Assembly: GCA_964016875.1 (NCBI GenBank)
Contig: OZ024735.1
Span: forward strand, 14,933,434 to 14,997,433
Reading direction: 5' to 3'
DNA: 64,000 nt
Source: Fallopia convolvulus
Taxonomy: Eukaryota > Streptophyta > Magnoliopsida > Caryophyllales > Polygonaceae
Position numbers and translations under genes: made by a program. This document shows positions 23,016 to 36,286 of this stretch, in pieces. The notes beneath the pieces are model-generated. The model did not search any database and was not told the origin of the DNA. It saw only the letters and a list, made by a program, of their open reading frames with translations. Each line of letters begins with the position of its first letter. The first letter of the stretch is position 1.

Positions 23016-26000
23016 CGAAAATGCCCTAAACGGTTGTACGGTCGAATGTATCCTTACAAAATGTTTTTCTTAGGCCCCAACTAGCACATCCAAGCCAAAA
23101 AAAGGAAAAAAAACTCGCAAAAGTTATGGTACGAAAATCTTTATACCATTCAGCCTCAAACAAAGACCCTTCCCGAAAATGCCCTAAATGGTTGTAAGGT
23201 CGAATATGTCTTTACAAAAAGTTTTTCTTAGGCCCATGCTAGTCCATCCAAGCCAAAAAACGGAAAAAACTCGCAAAATTTCTGGTACGAAAATCTTCGT
23301 ACCATTCAACCTCAAACCAAGACCCTTCCCGAAAATGCCCTAAACGGTTGTACGGTCAAATATGTCTTTAGAAAAGGTTTTTCTTAATCCCATGCTTGTC
23401 CATCCAAGCAAAAAAACGGAAAAAACTCGCAAAAGTTCTGGTATGAAAATCTTCGTACCATTCAGCCTCAAACCAAGACCCTTCTCGAAAATGCCCTAAA
23501 CGGTTGTACGGTCGAATGTGTCCCTACAAAATGTTTTTCTTAGGCCCCAACTAGCACATCCAAGCCAAAAAAAGGAAAAAAACTCGCAAAAGTTATGGTA
23601 CGAAAATCTTTGTACCATTCAGCCTCAAACAAAGACCCTTCCCGAAAATGCCCTAAATGGTTGTAAGGTCGAATTTGTCTTTAGAAAAGGTTTTTCTTAG
23701 GCCCATGCTAGTCCATCCAAGACAAAAAACAGAAAAACTCGCAAAATTTCTGGTACGAAAATCTTCGTACCATTCAACCTCAAACCTAGACCCTTCCCGA
23801 AAATGCCCTAAACGGTTGTACGGTCAAATATAGCTTTACAAAAGGTTTTTCTTAAGCCCATGCTTGTCCATCCAAGCAAAAAAACGGAAAAAAACTCGCA
23901 AAAGTTCTTGTATGAAAATCTTCGTACCATTCAGCCTCAAACCAAGACCCTTCCCGAAAATGCCCTAAACAGTTGTAAGGTCGAATGTGTTTTTACAAAA
24001 TGTTTTTCTTAGGCCCCAACTAGCACATCCAAGCCCAAAAAGGGAAAAAACTCGCAAAAGTTCTAGTACGAAAATATTCGTACAATTCAGCCTCAAACAA
24101 AGACCCTTCCCGAAAATGCCCTAAACGGTTGAACGGTCGAATGTGTCTTTACAAAATGTTTTTCTTAGGCCCCAACTAGCACACCCAAGCAAAAAAACTG
24201 AAAAAACTCGCAAAAGTTTTGGTACGAAACTCTTCGTACCATTCACCCTCAAACCAAGACCCTTCCCGAAAATGCCCTAAACGGTTGAACGGTCGAATGT
24301 GTCTTAACAAAATGTTTTTCTTAGACCCCAAGTAGCACATCCAAACCCAAAAACGGAAAAAACTCGCAAAAGTTCTGGTACGAAAATCATTGAACCATCC
24401 AGCCTCAAACCAAGACACTTCTCGAAAATGCCCTAAACGGTTGTACGGTCGAATGTATCCTTACAAAATGTTTTTCTTAGGCCCCAACTAGCACATCCAA
24501 GCCAAAAAAAGGAAAAAAAACTCGCAAAAGTTATGGTACGAAAATCTTTATACCATTCAGCCTCAAACAAAGACCCTTCCCGAAAATGCCCTAAATGGTT
24601 GTAAGGTCGAATATGTCTTTACAAAAAGTTTTTCTTAGGCCCATGCTAGTCCATCCAAGCCAAAAAACGGAAAAAACTCGCAAAATTTCTGGTACGAAAA
24701 TCTTCGTACCATTCAACCTCAAACCAAGACCCTTCCCGAAAATGCCCTAAACGGTTGTACGGTCAAATATGTCTTTAGAAAAGGTTTTTCTTAATCCCAT
24801 GCTTGTCCATCCAAGCAAAAAAACGGAAAAAACTCGCAAAAGTTCTGGTATGAAAATCTTCGTACCATTCAGCCTCAAACCAAGACCCTTCTCGAAAATG
24901 CCCTAAACGGTTGTACGGTCGAATGTGTCCCTACAAAATGTTTTTCTTAGGCCCCAACTAGCACATCCAAGCCAAAAAAAGGAAAAAAACTCGCAAAAGT
25001 TATGGTACGAAAATCTTTGTACCATTCAGCCTCAAACAAAGACCCTTCCCGAAAATGCCCTAAATGGTTGTAAGGTCGAATTTGTCTTTAGAAAAGGTTT
25101 TTCTTAGGCCCATGCTAGTCCATCCAAGACAAAAAACAGAAAAACTCGCAAAATTTCTGGTACGAAAATCTTCGTACCATTCAACCTCAAACCTAGACCC
25201 TTCCCGAAAATGCCCTAAACGGTTGTACGGTCAAATATAGCTTTACAAAAGGTTTTTCTTAAGCCCATGCTTGTCCATCCAAGCAAAAAAACGGAAAAAA
25301 ACTCGCAAAAGTTCTTGTATGAAAATCTTCGTACCATTCAGCCTCAAACCAAGACCCTTCCCGAAAATGCCCTAAACAGTTGTAAGGTCGAATGTGTTTT
25401 TACAAAATGTTTTTCTTAGGCCCCAACTAGCACATCCAAGCCCAAAAAGGGAAAAAACTCGCAAAAGTTCTAGTACGAAAATATTCGTACAATTCAGCCT
25501 CAAACAAAGACCCTTCCCGAAAATGCCCTAAACGGTTGAACGGTCGAATGTGTCTTTACAAAATGTTTTTCTTAGGCCCCAACTAGCACACCCAAGCAAA
25601 AAAACTGAAAAAACTCGCAAAAGTTTTGGTACGAAACTCTTCGTACCATTCACCCTCAAACCAAGACCCTTCCCGAAAATGCCCTAAACGGTTGAACGGT
25701 CGAATGTGTCTTAACAAAATGTTTTTCTTAGACCCCAAGTAGCACATCCAAACCCAAAAACGGAAAAAACTCGCAAAAGTTCTGGTACGAAAATCATTGA
25801 ACCATCCAGCCTCAAACCAAGACACTTCTCGAAAATGCCCTAAACGGTTGTACGGTCGAATGTATCCTTACAAAATGTTTTTCTTAGGCCCCAACTAGCA
25901 CATCCAAGCCAAAAAAAGGAAAAAAAACTCGCAAAAGTTATGGTACGAAAATCTTTATACCATTCAGCCTCAAACAAAGACCCTTCCCGAAAATGCCCTA

Positions 26001-26768
26001 AATGGTTGTAAGGTCGAATATGTCTTTACAAAAAGTTTTTCTTAGGCCCATGCTAGTCCATCCAAGCCAAAAAACGGAAAAAACTCGCAAAATTTCTGGT
26101 ACGAAAATCTTCGTACCATTCAACCTCAAACCAAGACCCTTCCCGAAAATGCCCTAAACGGTTGTACGGTCAAATATGTCTTTAGAAAAGGTTTTTCTTA
26201 ATCCCATGCTTGTCCATCCAAGCAAAAAAACGGAAAAAACTCGCAAAAGTTCTGGTATGAAAATCTTCGTACCATTCAGCCTCAAACCAAGACCCTTCTC
26301 GAAAATGCCCTAAACGGTTGTACGGTCGAATGTGTCCCTACAAAATGTTTTTCTTAGGCCCCAACTAGCACATCCAAGCCAAAAAAAGGAAAAAAACTCG
26401 CAAAAGTTATGGTACGAAAATCTTTGTACCATTCAGCCTCAAACAAAGACCCTTCCCGAAAATGCCCTAAATGGTTGTAAGGTCGAATTTGTCTTTAGAA
26501 AAGGTTTTTCTTAGGCCCATGCTAGTCCATCCAAGACAAAAAACAGAAAAACTCGCAAAATTTCTGGTACGAAAATCTTCGTACCATTCAACCTCAAACC
26601 TAGACCCTTCCCGAAAATGCCCTAAACGGTTGTACGGTCAAATATAGCTTTACAAAAGGTTTTTCTTAAGCCCATGCTTGTCCATCCAAGCAAAAAAACG
26701 GAAAAAAACTCGCAAAAGTTCTTGTACGAAAATCATTGAACCATTCAGCCTCAAACCAACACACTTCT
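23016..26768 (+). repeat. 9-mer units of 1407 bp (two complete and one partial)
   Basis: Units are 23016-24422, 24423-25829 and 25830-26768 (six monomers). The order is A B C2 A B C D E F, a hexamer preceded by an extra A-B-C2 module. All copies share a C-to-G change (CTTTAGAAAAGG) in both the C2 and the second B monomer. The last copy ends in a C/F chimera. Confidence 0.88.
26612..26768 (+). repeat. Chimeric monomer C/F
   Basis: The C front (TCAAATATAGC, TTAAGCCCATGC) turns into an F ending (AATCATTGAACC, ACACACTTCT) after GTTCTTGTACG. This fusion removes D, E and most of F from the third 9-mer. Confidence 0.75.
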
Positions 26769-28639
26769 CGAAAATGCCCTAAACGGTTATACGGTCGAAT
26801 GTGTCCATACAAAATGTTTTTCTTAGGCCCCAACTAGCACATCCAAGCCAAAAAAAGGAAAAAAACTCGCAAAAGTTATGGTACGAAAATCTTTGTACCA
26901 TTCAGCCTCAAACAAAGACCCTTCCCGAAAATGCCCTAAATGGTTGTAAGGTCGAATTTGTCTTTACAAAAGGTTTCTCTTAGGCCCATGCTAGTCCATC
27001 CAAGACAAAAAACGGAAAAACTCGCAAAATTTCTGGTACGAAAATCTTCGCCATTCAACCTCAAATCAAGACCCTTCCCGAATATGCCCTAAACGATTGT
27101 ACGGTCAAATATAGCTTTACAAAAGGTTTTTCTTAAGCCCATGCGTGTCCATCCAAGCAAAAAAACGGAAAAAACTCGCAAAAGTTCTGGTCTGAAAATC
27201 TTCGTACCATTCAGCCTCAAACCAAGACCCTTCCCGAAAATGCCCTAAACAGTTGTAAGGTCGAATGTGTTTTTACAAAATGTTTTTCTTAGGCCCCAAC
27301 TAGCACATCCAAGCCCAAAAAGGGAAAAAACTCGCAAAAGTTCTAGTACGAAAATATTCGTACAATTCAGCCTCAAACAAAGACCCTTCCCGAAAATGCC
27401 CTAAACGGTTGAACGGTCGAATGTTTCTTTACAAAATGTTTTTCTTAGGCCCCAACTAGCACATCCAAACAAAAAAACTGAAAAAACTCGCAAAAGTTTT
27501 GGTACGAAACTCTTCGTACCATTCACCCTCAAACCAAGACCCTTCCCGAAAATGCCCTAAACGGTTGAACGGTCGAATGTGTCTTAACAAAATGTTTTTC
27601 TTAGACCCCAAGTAGCACATCCAAACCCAAAAACGGAAAAAACTCGCAAAAGTTCTGGTACGAAAATCATTGAACCTTCCAGCCTCAAACCAAGACACTT
27701 CTCGAAAATGCCCTAAACGGTTCTACGGTCGAATGTGTCCTTACAAAATGTTTTTCTTAGGCCCCAACTAGCACATCCAAGCCAAAAAAAGGAAAAAAAA
27801 CTCGCCAAAGTTATGGTACGAAAATCTTTGTACCATTCAGCCTCAAACAAAGACCCTTCCCGAAAATGCCTTAAATGGTTGTAAGTCGAATTTGTCTTTA
27901 CAAAAGGTTTTTCTTAGGCCCATGCTAGTCCATCCAAGCCAAAAAACGGAAAAAACTTGCAAAATTTCTGGTACGAAAATCTTCGTACCATTCAACCTCA
28001 AACCAAGACCCTTCCCGAAAATGCCCTAAACGGTTGTACGGTCAAATATGTCTTTACAAAAGGTTTTTCTTAATCCCATGCTTGTCCATCCAAGCAAAAA
28101 AACGGAAAAAACTCGCAAAAGTTCTGGTATGAAAATCTTCGTACCATTCAGCCTCAAACCAAGACCCTTCCCGAAAATGCCCTAAACAGTTGTAAGGTCG
28201 AATGTGTTTTTACAAAATGTTTTTCTTAGGCCCCAACTAGCACATCCAAGCCCAAAAACGGAAAAAACTCGCAAAAGTTCTAGTACGAAAATATTCGTAC
28301 AATTCAGCCTCAAACAAAGTCCCTTCCCGAAAATGCCCTAAACGGTTGAACGGTCGAATGTGTCTTTACAAAATGTTTTTCTTAGGCCCCAACTAGCACA
28401 TCCAAGCAAAAAAACTGAAAAAACTCGCAAAAGTTTTGGTACGAAACTCTTCGTACCATTCACCCTCAAACCAAGACCCTTCCCGAAAATGCCCTAAACG
28501 GTTGAACGGTCGAATGTGTCTTAACAAAATGTTTTTCTTAGACCCCAAGTAGCACATCCAAACCCAAAAACGGAAAAAACTCGCAAAAGTTCTGGTACGA
28601 AAATCATTGAACCATCCAGCCTCAAACCAAGACACTTCT
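26769..28639 (+). repeat. Two hexamers (934 and 937 bp)
   Basis: Units are 26769-27702 (A B C D E F) and 27703-28639 (A B C2 D E F). The first contains a short B dyad deletion (CTTCGCCATTC, missing TAC), which removes the right arm. The second has AAGTCGAATTT in B, a one-base deletion that recurs through the 16-mer region. Confidence 0.82.
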
Positions 28640-28795
28640 CGAAAATGCCCTAAACGGTTGTACGGTCGAATGTATCCTTACAAAATGTTTTTCTTAGACC
28701 CCAACTAGCACATCTAAACCAGAAAACGGAAAAGTCTCGCAAAAGTTCTGGTAAGAAAATCATTGAACCATTCAGCCTCAAACCAAGACACTTCT
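28640..28795 (+). repeat. Chimeric monomer Z (A front, F-like back)
   Basis: The A front (GTATCCTTAC) is joined to ACCCCAACTAGCAC, ACCAGAAAACGG and GGTAAGAAAATCATTG. GGTAAGAA also breaks the left dyad arm. Z recurs before an A monomer at 37537-37692, 38942-39097, 41752, 43002, about 45812 and 48311. Confidence 0.78.
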
Positions 28796-31292
28796 CGAAA
28801 ATGCCCTAAACGGTTGTACGGTCGAATGTGTCCATACAAAATGTTTTTCTTAGGCCCCAACTAGCACATCCAAGCCAAAAAAAGGAAAAAAACTCGCAAA
28901 AGTTATGGTACGAAAATCTTTGTACCATTCAGCCTCAAACAAAGACCCTTCCCGAAAATGCCCTAAATGGTTGTAAGGTCGAATTTGTCTTTACAAAAGG
29001 TTTCTCTTAGGCCCATGCTAGTCCATCCAAGCCAAAAAACGGAAAAAACTCGCAAAATTTCTGGTACGAAAATCTTCGCCATTCAACCTCAAACCAAGAC
29101 CCTTCCCGAAAATGCCCTAAACGGTTGTACGGTCAAATATAGGTTTACAAAAGGTTTTTCTTAAGCCCATGCTTGTCCATCCAAGCAAAAAAACGGAAAA
29201 AATTCGCAAAAGTTCTGGTATGAAAATCTTCGTACCATTCAGCCTCAAACCAAGACCCTTCCCGAAAATGCCCTAAACAGTTGTAAGGTCGAATGTGTTT
29301 TTACAAAATGTTTTTCTTAGGCCCCAACTAGCACATCCAAGCCCAAAAAGGGAAAAAACTCGCAAAAGTTCTAGTACGAAAATATTCGTACCATTCACCC
29401 TCAAACCAAGACCCTTCCCGAAAATGCCCTAAACGGTTGAACGGTCGAATGTGTCTTAACAAAATGTTTTTCTTAGACCCCAAGTAGCATATCCAAACCC
29501 AAAAACGGAAAAAACTCGCAAAAGTTCTGGTACGAAAATCATTGAACCTTCCAGCCTCAAACCAAGACACTTCTCGAAAATGCCCTAAACGGTTGTACGG
29601 TCGAATGTGTCCTTACAAAATGTTTTTCTTAGGCCCCAACTAGCACATCCAAGCCAAAAAAAGGAAAAAAAACTCGCCAAAGTTATGGTACGAAAATCTT
29701 TGTACCATTCAGCCTCAAACAAAGACCCTTCCCGAAAATGCCTTAAATGGTTGTAAGTCGAATTTGTCTTTACAAAAGGTTTTTCTTAGGCCCATGCTAG
29801 TCCATCCAAGCCAAAAAACGGAAAAAACTCGCAAAATTTCTGGTATGAAAATCTTCGTACCATTCAACCTCAAACCAAGACCCTTCCCGAAAATGCCCTA
29901 AACGGTTGTACGGTCAAATATGTCTTTACAAAAGGTTTTTCTTAATCCCATGCTTGTCCATCCAAGCAAAAAAACGGAAAAAACTCGCAAAAGTTCTGGT
30001 ATGAAAATCTTCGTACCATTCAGCCTCAAACCAAGACCCTTCCCGAAAATGCCCTAAACAGTTGTAAGGTCGAATGTGTTTTTACAAAATGTTTTTCTTA
30101 GGCCCCAACTAGCACATCCAAGCCCAAAAACGGAAAAAACTCGCAAAAGTTCTAGTACGAAAATATTCGTACAATTCAGCCTCAAACAAAGACCCTTCCC
30201 GAAAATGCCCTAAACGGTTGAACGGTCGAATGTGTCTTAACAAAATGTTTTTCTTAGACCCCAAGTAGCATATCCAAACCCAAAAACGGAAAAAACTCGC
30301 AAAAGTTCTGGTACGAAAATCATTGAACCTTCCAGCCTCAAACCAAGACACTTCTCGAAAATGCCCTAAACGGTTGTACGGTCGAATGTGTCCTTACAAA
30401 ATGTTTTTCTTAGGCCCCAACTAGCACATCCAAGCCAAAAAAAGGAAAAAAAACTCGCCAAAGTTATGGTACGAAAATCTTTGTACCATTCAGCCTCAAA
30501 CAAAGACCCTTCCCGAAAATGCCTTAAATGGTTGTAAGTCGAATTTGTCTTTACAAAAGGTTTTTCTTAGGCCCATGCTAGTCCATCCAAGCCAAAAAAC
30601 GGAAAAAACTCGCAAAATTTCTGGTATGAAAATCTTCGTACCATTCAACCTCAAACCAAGACCCTTCCCGAAAATGCCCTAAACGGTTGTACGGTCAAAT
30701 ATGTCTTTACAAAAGGTTTTTCTTAATCCCATGCTTGTCCATCCAAGCAAAAAAACGGAAAAAACTCGCAAAAGTTCTGGTATGAAAATCTTCGTACCAT
30801 TCAGCCTCAAACCAAGACCCTTCCCGAAAATGCCCTAAACAGTTGTAAGGTCGAATGTGTTTTTACAAAATGTTTTTCTTAGGCCCCAACTAGCACATCC
30901 AAGCCCAAAAACGGAAAAAACTCGCAAAAGTTCTAGTACGAAAATATTCGTACAATTCAGCCTCAAACAAAGACCCTTCCCGAAAATGCCCTAAACGGTT
31001 GAACGGTCGAATGTGTCTTTACAAAATGTTTTTCTTAGGCCCCAACTAGCACATCCAAGCAAAAAAACTGAAAAAACTCGCAAAAGTTTTGGTACGAAAC
31101 TCTTCGTACCATTCACCCTCAAACCAAGACCCTTCCCGAAAATGCCCTAAACGGTTGAACGGTCGAATGTGTCTTAACAAAATGTTTTTCTTAGACCCCA
31201 AGTAGCATATCCAAACCCAAAAACGGAAAAAACTCGCAAAAGTTCTGGTACGAAAATCATTGAACCTTCCAGCCTCAAACCAAGACACTTCT
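28796..31292 (+). repeat. 16-mer unit, copy 1 (2497 bp)
   Basis: The order is A B C D/E F, A B C2 D F, A B C2 D E F, that is 5+5+6 monomers. The first pentamer lost a monomer by fusing D with E. The second pentamer lost E altogether. Confidence 0.88.
29263..29418 (+). repeat. Chimeric monomer D/E
   Basis: The D front (ACAGTTGTAAGG, AAAAAGGG, CTAGTACG) continues through ATTCGTAC and then becomes E (CATTCACCCTC). The switch lies at or just after the dyad. Repeated at 2497-bp intervals, and also seen in the 26-mer. Confidence 0.8.
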
Positions 31293-33789
31293 CGAAAATG
31301 CCCTAAACGGTTGTACGGTCGAATGTGTCCTTACAAAATGTTTTTCTTAGGCCCCAACTAGCACATCCAAGCCAAAAAAAGGAAAAAAAACTCGCCAAAG
31401 TTATGGTACGAAAATCTTTGTACCATTCAGCCTCAAACAAAGACCCTTCCCGAAAATGCCTTAAATGGTTGTAAGTCGAATTTGTCTTTACAAAAGGTTT
31501 TTCTTAGGCCCATGCTAGTCCATCCAAGCCAAAAAACGGAAAAAACTCGCAAAATTTCTGGTACGAAAATCTTCGCCATTCAACCTCAAACCAAGACCCT
31601 TCCCGAAAATGCCCTAAACGGTTGTACGGTCAAATATAGGTTTACAAAAGGTTTTTCTTAAGCCCATGCTTGTCCATCCAAGCAAAAAAACGGAAAAAAT
31701 TCGCAAAAGTTCTGGTATGAAAATCTTCGTACCATTCAGCCTCAAACCAAGACCCTTCCCGAAAATGCCCTAAACAGTTGTAAGGTCGAATGTGTTTTTA
31801 CAAAATGTTTTTCTTAGGCCCCAACTAGCACATCCAAGCCCAAAAAGGGAAAAAACTCGCAAAAGTTCTAGTACGAAAATATTCGTACCATTCACCCTCA
31901 AACCAAGACCCTTCCCGAAAATGCCCTAAACGGTTGAACGGTCGAATGTGTCTTAACAAAATGTTTTTCTTAGACCCCAAGTAGCATATCCAAACCCAAA
32001 AACGGAAAAAACTCGCAAAAGTTCTGGTACGAAAATCATTGAACCTTCCAGCCTCAAACCAAGACACTTCTCGAAAATGCCCTAAACGGTTGTACGGTCG
32101 AATGTGTCCTTACAAAATGTTTTTCTTAGGCCCCAACTAGCACATCCAAGCCAAAAAAAGGAAAAAAAACTCGCCAAAGTTATGGTACGAAAATCTTTGT
32201 ACCATTCAGCCTCAAACAAAGACCCTTCCCGAAAATGCCTTAAATGGTTGTAAGTCGAATTTGTCTTTACAAAAGGTTTTTCTTAGGCCCATGCTAGTCC
32301 ATCCAAGCCAAAAAACGGAAAAAACTCGCAAAATTTCTGGTATGAAAATCTTCGTACCATTCAACCTCAAACCAAGACCCTTCCCGAAAATGCCCTAAAC
32401 GGTTGTACGGTCAAATATGTCTTTACAAAAGGTTTTTCTTAATCCCATGCTTGTCCATCCAAGCAAAAAAACGGAAAAAACTCGCAAAAGTTCTGGTATG
32501 AAAATCTTCGTACCATTCAGCCTCAAACCAAGACCCTTCCCGAAAATGCCCTAAACAGTTGTAAGGTCGAATGTGTTTTTACAAAATGTTTTTCTTAGGC
32601 CCCAACTAGCACATCCAAGCCCAAAAACGGAAAAAACTCGCAAAAGTTCTAGTACGAAAATATTCGTACAATTCAGCCTCAAACAAAGACCCTTCCCGAA
32701 AATGCCCTAAACGGTTGAACGGTCGAATGTGTCTTAACAAAATGTTTTTCTTAGACCCCAAGTAGCATATCCAAACCCAAAAACGGAAAAAACTCGCAAA
32801 AGTTCTGGTACGAAAATCATTGAACCTTCCAGCCTCAAACCAAGACACTTCTCGAAAATGCCCTAAACGGTTGTACGGTCGAATGTGTCCTTACAAAATG
32901 TTTTTCTTAGGCCCCAACTAGCACATCCAAGCCAAAAAAAGGAAAAAAAACTCGCCAAAGTTATGGTACGAAAATCTTTGTACCATTCAGCCTCAAACAA
33001 AGACCCTTCCCGAAAATGCCTTAAATGGTTGTAAGTCGAATTTGTCTTTACAAAAGGTTTTTCTTAGGCCCATGCTAGTCCATCCAAGCCAAAAAACGGA
33101 AAAAACTCGCAAAATTTCTGGTATGAAAATCTTCGTACCATTCAACCTCAAACCAAGACCCTTCCCGAAAATGCCCTAAACGGTTGTACGGTCAAATATG
33201 TCTTTACAAAAGGTTTTTCTTAATCCCATGCTTGTCCATCCAAGCAAAAAAACGGAAAAAACTCGCAAAAGTTCTGGTATGAAAATCTTCGTACCATTCA
33301 GCCTCAAACCAAGACCCTTCCCGAAAATGCCCTAAACAGTTGTAAGGTCGAATGTGTTTTTACAAAATGTTTTTCTTAGGCCCCAACTAGCACATCCAAG
33401 CCCAAAAACGGAAAAAACTCGCAAAAGTTCTAGTACGAAAATATTCGTACAATTCAGCCTCAAACAAAGACCCTTCCCGAAAATGCCCTAAACGGTTGAA
33501 CGGTCGAATGTGTCTTTACAAAATGTTTTTCTTAGGCCCCAACTAGCACATCCAAGCAAAAAAACTGAAAAAACTCGCAAAAGTTTTGGTACGAAACTCT
33601 TCGTACCATTCACCCTCAAACCAAGACCCTTCCCGAAAATGCCCTAAACGGTTGAACGGTCGAATGTGTCTTAACAAAATGTTTTTCTTAGACCCCAAGT
33701 AGCATATCCAAACCCAAAAACGGAAAAAACTCGCAAAAGTTCTGGTACGAAAATCATTGAACCTTCCAGCCTCAAACCAAGACACTTCT
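31293..33789 (+). repeat. 16-mer unit, copy 2 (2497 bp)
   Basis: Same order as copy 1. The private variant AGTAGCATATCC in F and the B deletion AAGTCG are retained. Stretches compared by eye with copy 3 look identical, which suggests very recent amplification. Confidence 0.88.
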
Positions 33790-36286
33790 CGAAAATGCCC
33801 TAAACGGTTGTACGGTCGAATGTGTCCTTACAAAATGTTTTTCTTAGGCCCCAACTAGCACATCCAAGCCAAAAAAAGGAAAAAAAACTCGCCAAAGTTA
33901 TGGTACGAAAATCTTTGTACCATTCAGCCTCAAACAAAGACCCTTCCCGAAAATGCCTTAAATGGTTGTAAGTCGAATTTGTCTTTACAAAAGGTTTTTC
34001 TTAGGCCCATGCTAGTCCATCCAAGCCAAAAAACGGAAAAAACTCGCAAAATTTCTGGTACGAAAATCTTCGCCATTCAACCTCAAACCAAGACCCTTCC
34101 CGAAAATGCCCTAAACGGTTGTACGGTCAAATATAGGTTTACAAAAGGTTTTTCTTAAGCCCATGCTTGTCCATCCAAGCAAAAAAACGGAAAAAATTCG
34201 CAAAAGTTCTGGTATGAAAATCTTCGTACCATTCAGCCTCAAACCAAGACCCTTCCCGAAAATGCCCTAAACAGTTGTAAGGTCGAATGTGTTTTTACAA
34301 AATGTTTTTCTTAGGCCCCAACTAGCACATCCAAGCCCAAAAAGGGAAAAAACTCGCAAAAGTTCTAGTACGAAAATATTCGTACCATTCACCCTCAAAC
34401 CAAGACCCTTCCCGAAAATGCCCTAAACGGTTGAACGGTCGAATGTGTCTTAACAAAATGTTTTTCTTAGACCCCAAGTAGCATATCCAAACCCAAAAAC
34501 GGAAAAAACTCGCAAAAGTTCTGGTACGAAAATCATTGAACCTTCCAGCCTCAAACCAAGACACTTCTCGAAAATGCCCTAAACGGTTGTACGGTCGAAT
34601 GTGTCCTTACAAAATGTTTTTCTTAGGCCCCAACTAGCACATCCAAGCCAAAAAAAGGAAAAAAAACTCGCCAAAGTTATGGTACGAAAATCTTTGTACC
34701 ATTCAGCCTCAAACAAAGACCCTTCCCGAAAATGCCTTAAATGGTTGTAAGTCGAATTTGTCTTTACAAAAGGTTTTTCTTAGGCCCATGCTAGTCCATC
34801 CAAGCCAAAAAACGGAAAAAACTCGCAAAATTTCTGGTATGAAAATCTTCGTACCATTCAACCTCAAACCAAGACCCTTCCCGAAAATGCCCTAAACGGT
34901 TGTACGGTCAAATATGTCTTTACAAAAGGTTTTTCTTAATCCCATGCTTGTCCATCCAAGCAAAAAAACGGAAAAAACTCGCAAAAGTTCTGGTATGAAA
35001 ATCTTCGTACCATTCAGCCTCAAACCAAGACCCTTCCCGAAAATGCCCTAAACAGTTGTAAGGTCGAATGTGTTTTTACAAAATGTTTTTCTTAGGCCCC
35101 AACTAGCACATCCAAGCCCAAAAACGGAAAAAACTCGCAAAAGTTCTAGTACGAAAATATTCGTACAATTCAGCCTCAAACAAAGACCCTTCCCGAAAAT
35201 GCCCTAAACGGTTGAACGGTCGAATGTGTCTTAACAAAATGTTTTTCTTAGACCCCAAGTAGCATATCCAAACCCAAAAACGGAAAAAACTCGCAAAAGT
35301 TCTGGTACGAAAATCATTGAACCTTCCAGCCTCAAACCAAGACACTTCTCGAAAATGCCCTAAACGGTTGTACGGTCGAATGTGTCCTTACAAAATGTTT
35401 TTCTTAGGCCCCAACTAGCACATCCAAGCCAAAAAAAGGAAAAAAAACTCGCCAAAGTTATGGTACGAAAATCTTTGTACCATTCAGCCTCAAACAAAGA
35501 CCCTTCCCGAAAATGCCTTAAATGGTTGTAAGTCGAATTTGTCTTTACAAAAGGTTTTTCTTAGGCCCATGCTAGTCCATCCAAGCCAAAAAACGGAAAA
35601 AACTCGCAAAATTTCTGGTATGAAAATCTTCGTACCATTCAACCTCAAACCAAGACCCTTCCCGAAAATGCCCTAAACGGTTGTACGGTCAAATATGTCT
35701 TTACAAAAGGTTTTTCTTAATCCCATGCTTGTCCATCCAAGCAAAAAAACGGAAAAAACTCGCAAAAGTTCTGGTATGAAAATCTTCGTACCATTCAGCC
35801 TCAAACCAAGACCCTTCCCGAAAATGCCCTAAACAGTTGTAAGGTCGAATGTGTTTTTACAAAATGTTTTTCTTAGGCCCCAACTAGCACATCCAAGCCC
35901 AAAAACGGAAAAAACTCGCAAAAGTTCTAGTACGAAAATATTCGTACAATTCAGCCTCAAACAAAGACCCTTCCCGAAAATGCCCTAAACGGTTGAACGG
36001 TCGAATGTGTCTTTACAAAATGTTTTTCTTAGGCCCCAACTAGCACATCCAAGCAAAAAAACTGAAAAAACTCGCAAAAGTTTTGGTACGAAACTCTTCG
36101 TACCATTCACCCTCAAACCAAGACCCTTCCCGAAAATGCCCTAAACGGTTGAACGGTCGAATGTGTCTTAACAAAATGTTTTTCTTAGACCCCAAGTAGC
36201 ACATCCAAACCCAAAAACGGAAAAAACTCGCAAAAGTTCTGGTACGAAAATCATTGAACCATCCAGCCTCAAACCAAGACACTTCT
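33790..36286 (+). repeat. 16-mer unit, copy 3 (2497 bp)
   Basis: The order is as in the previous copies. Its last F monomer reverts to AGTAGCACATCC and GAACCATCC, so the exchange point with the next domain lies within that monomer, around 36190. Confidence 0.86.
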
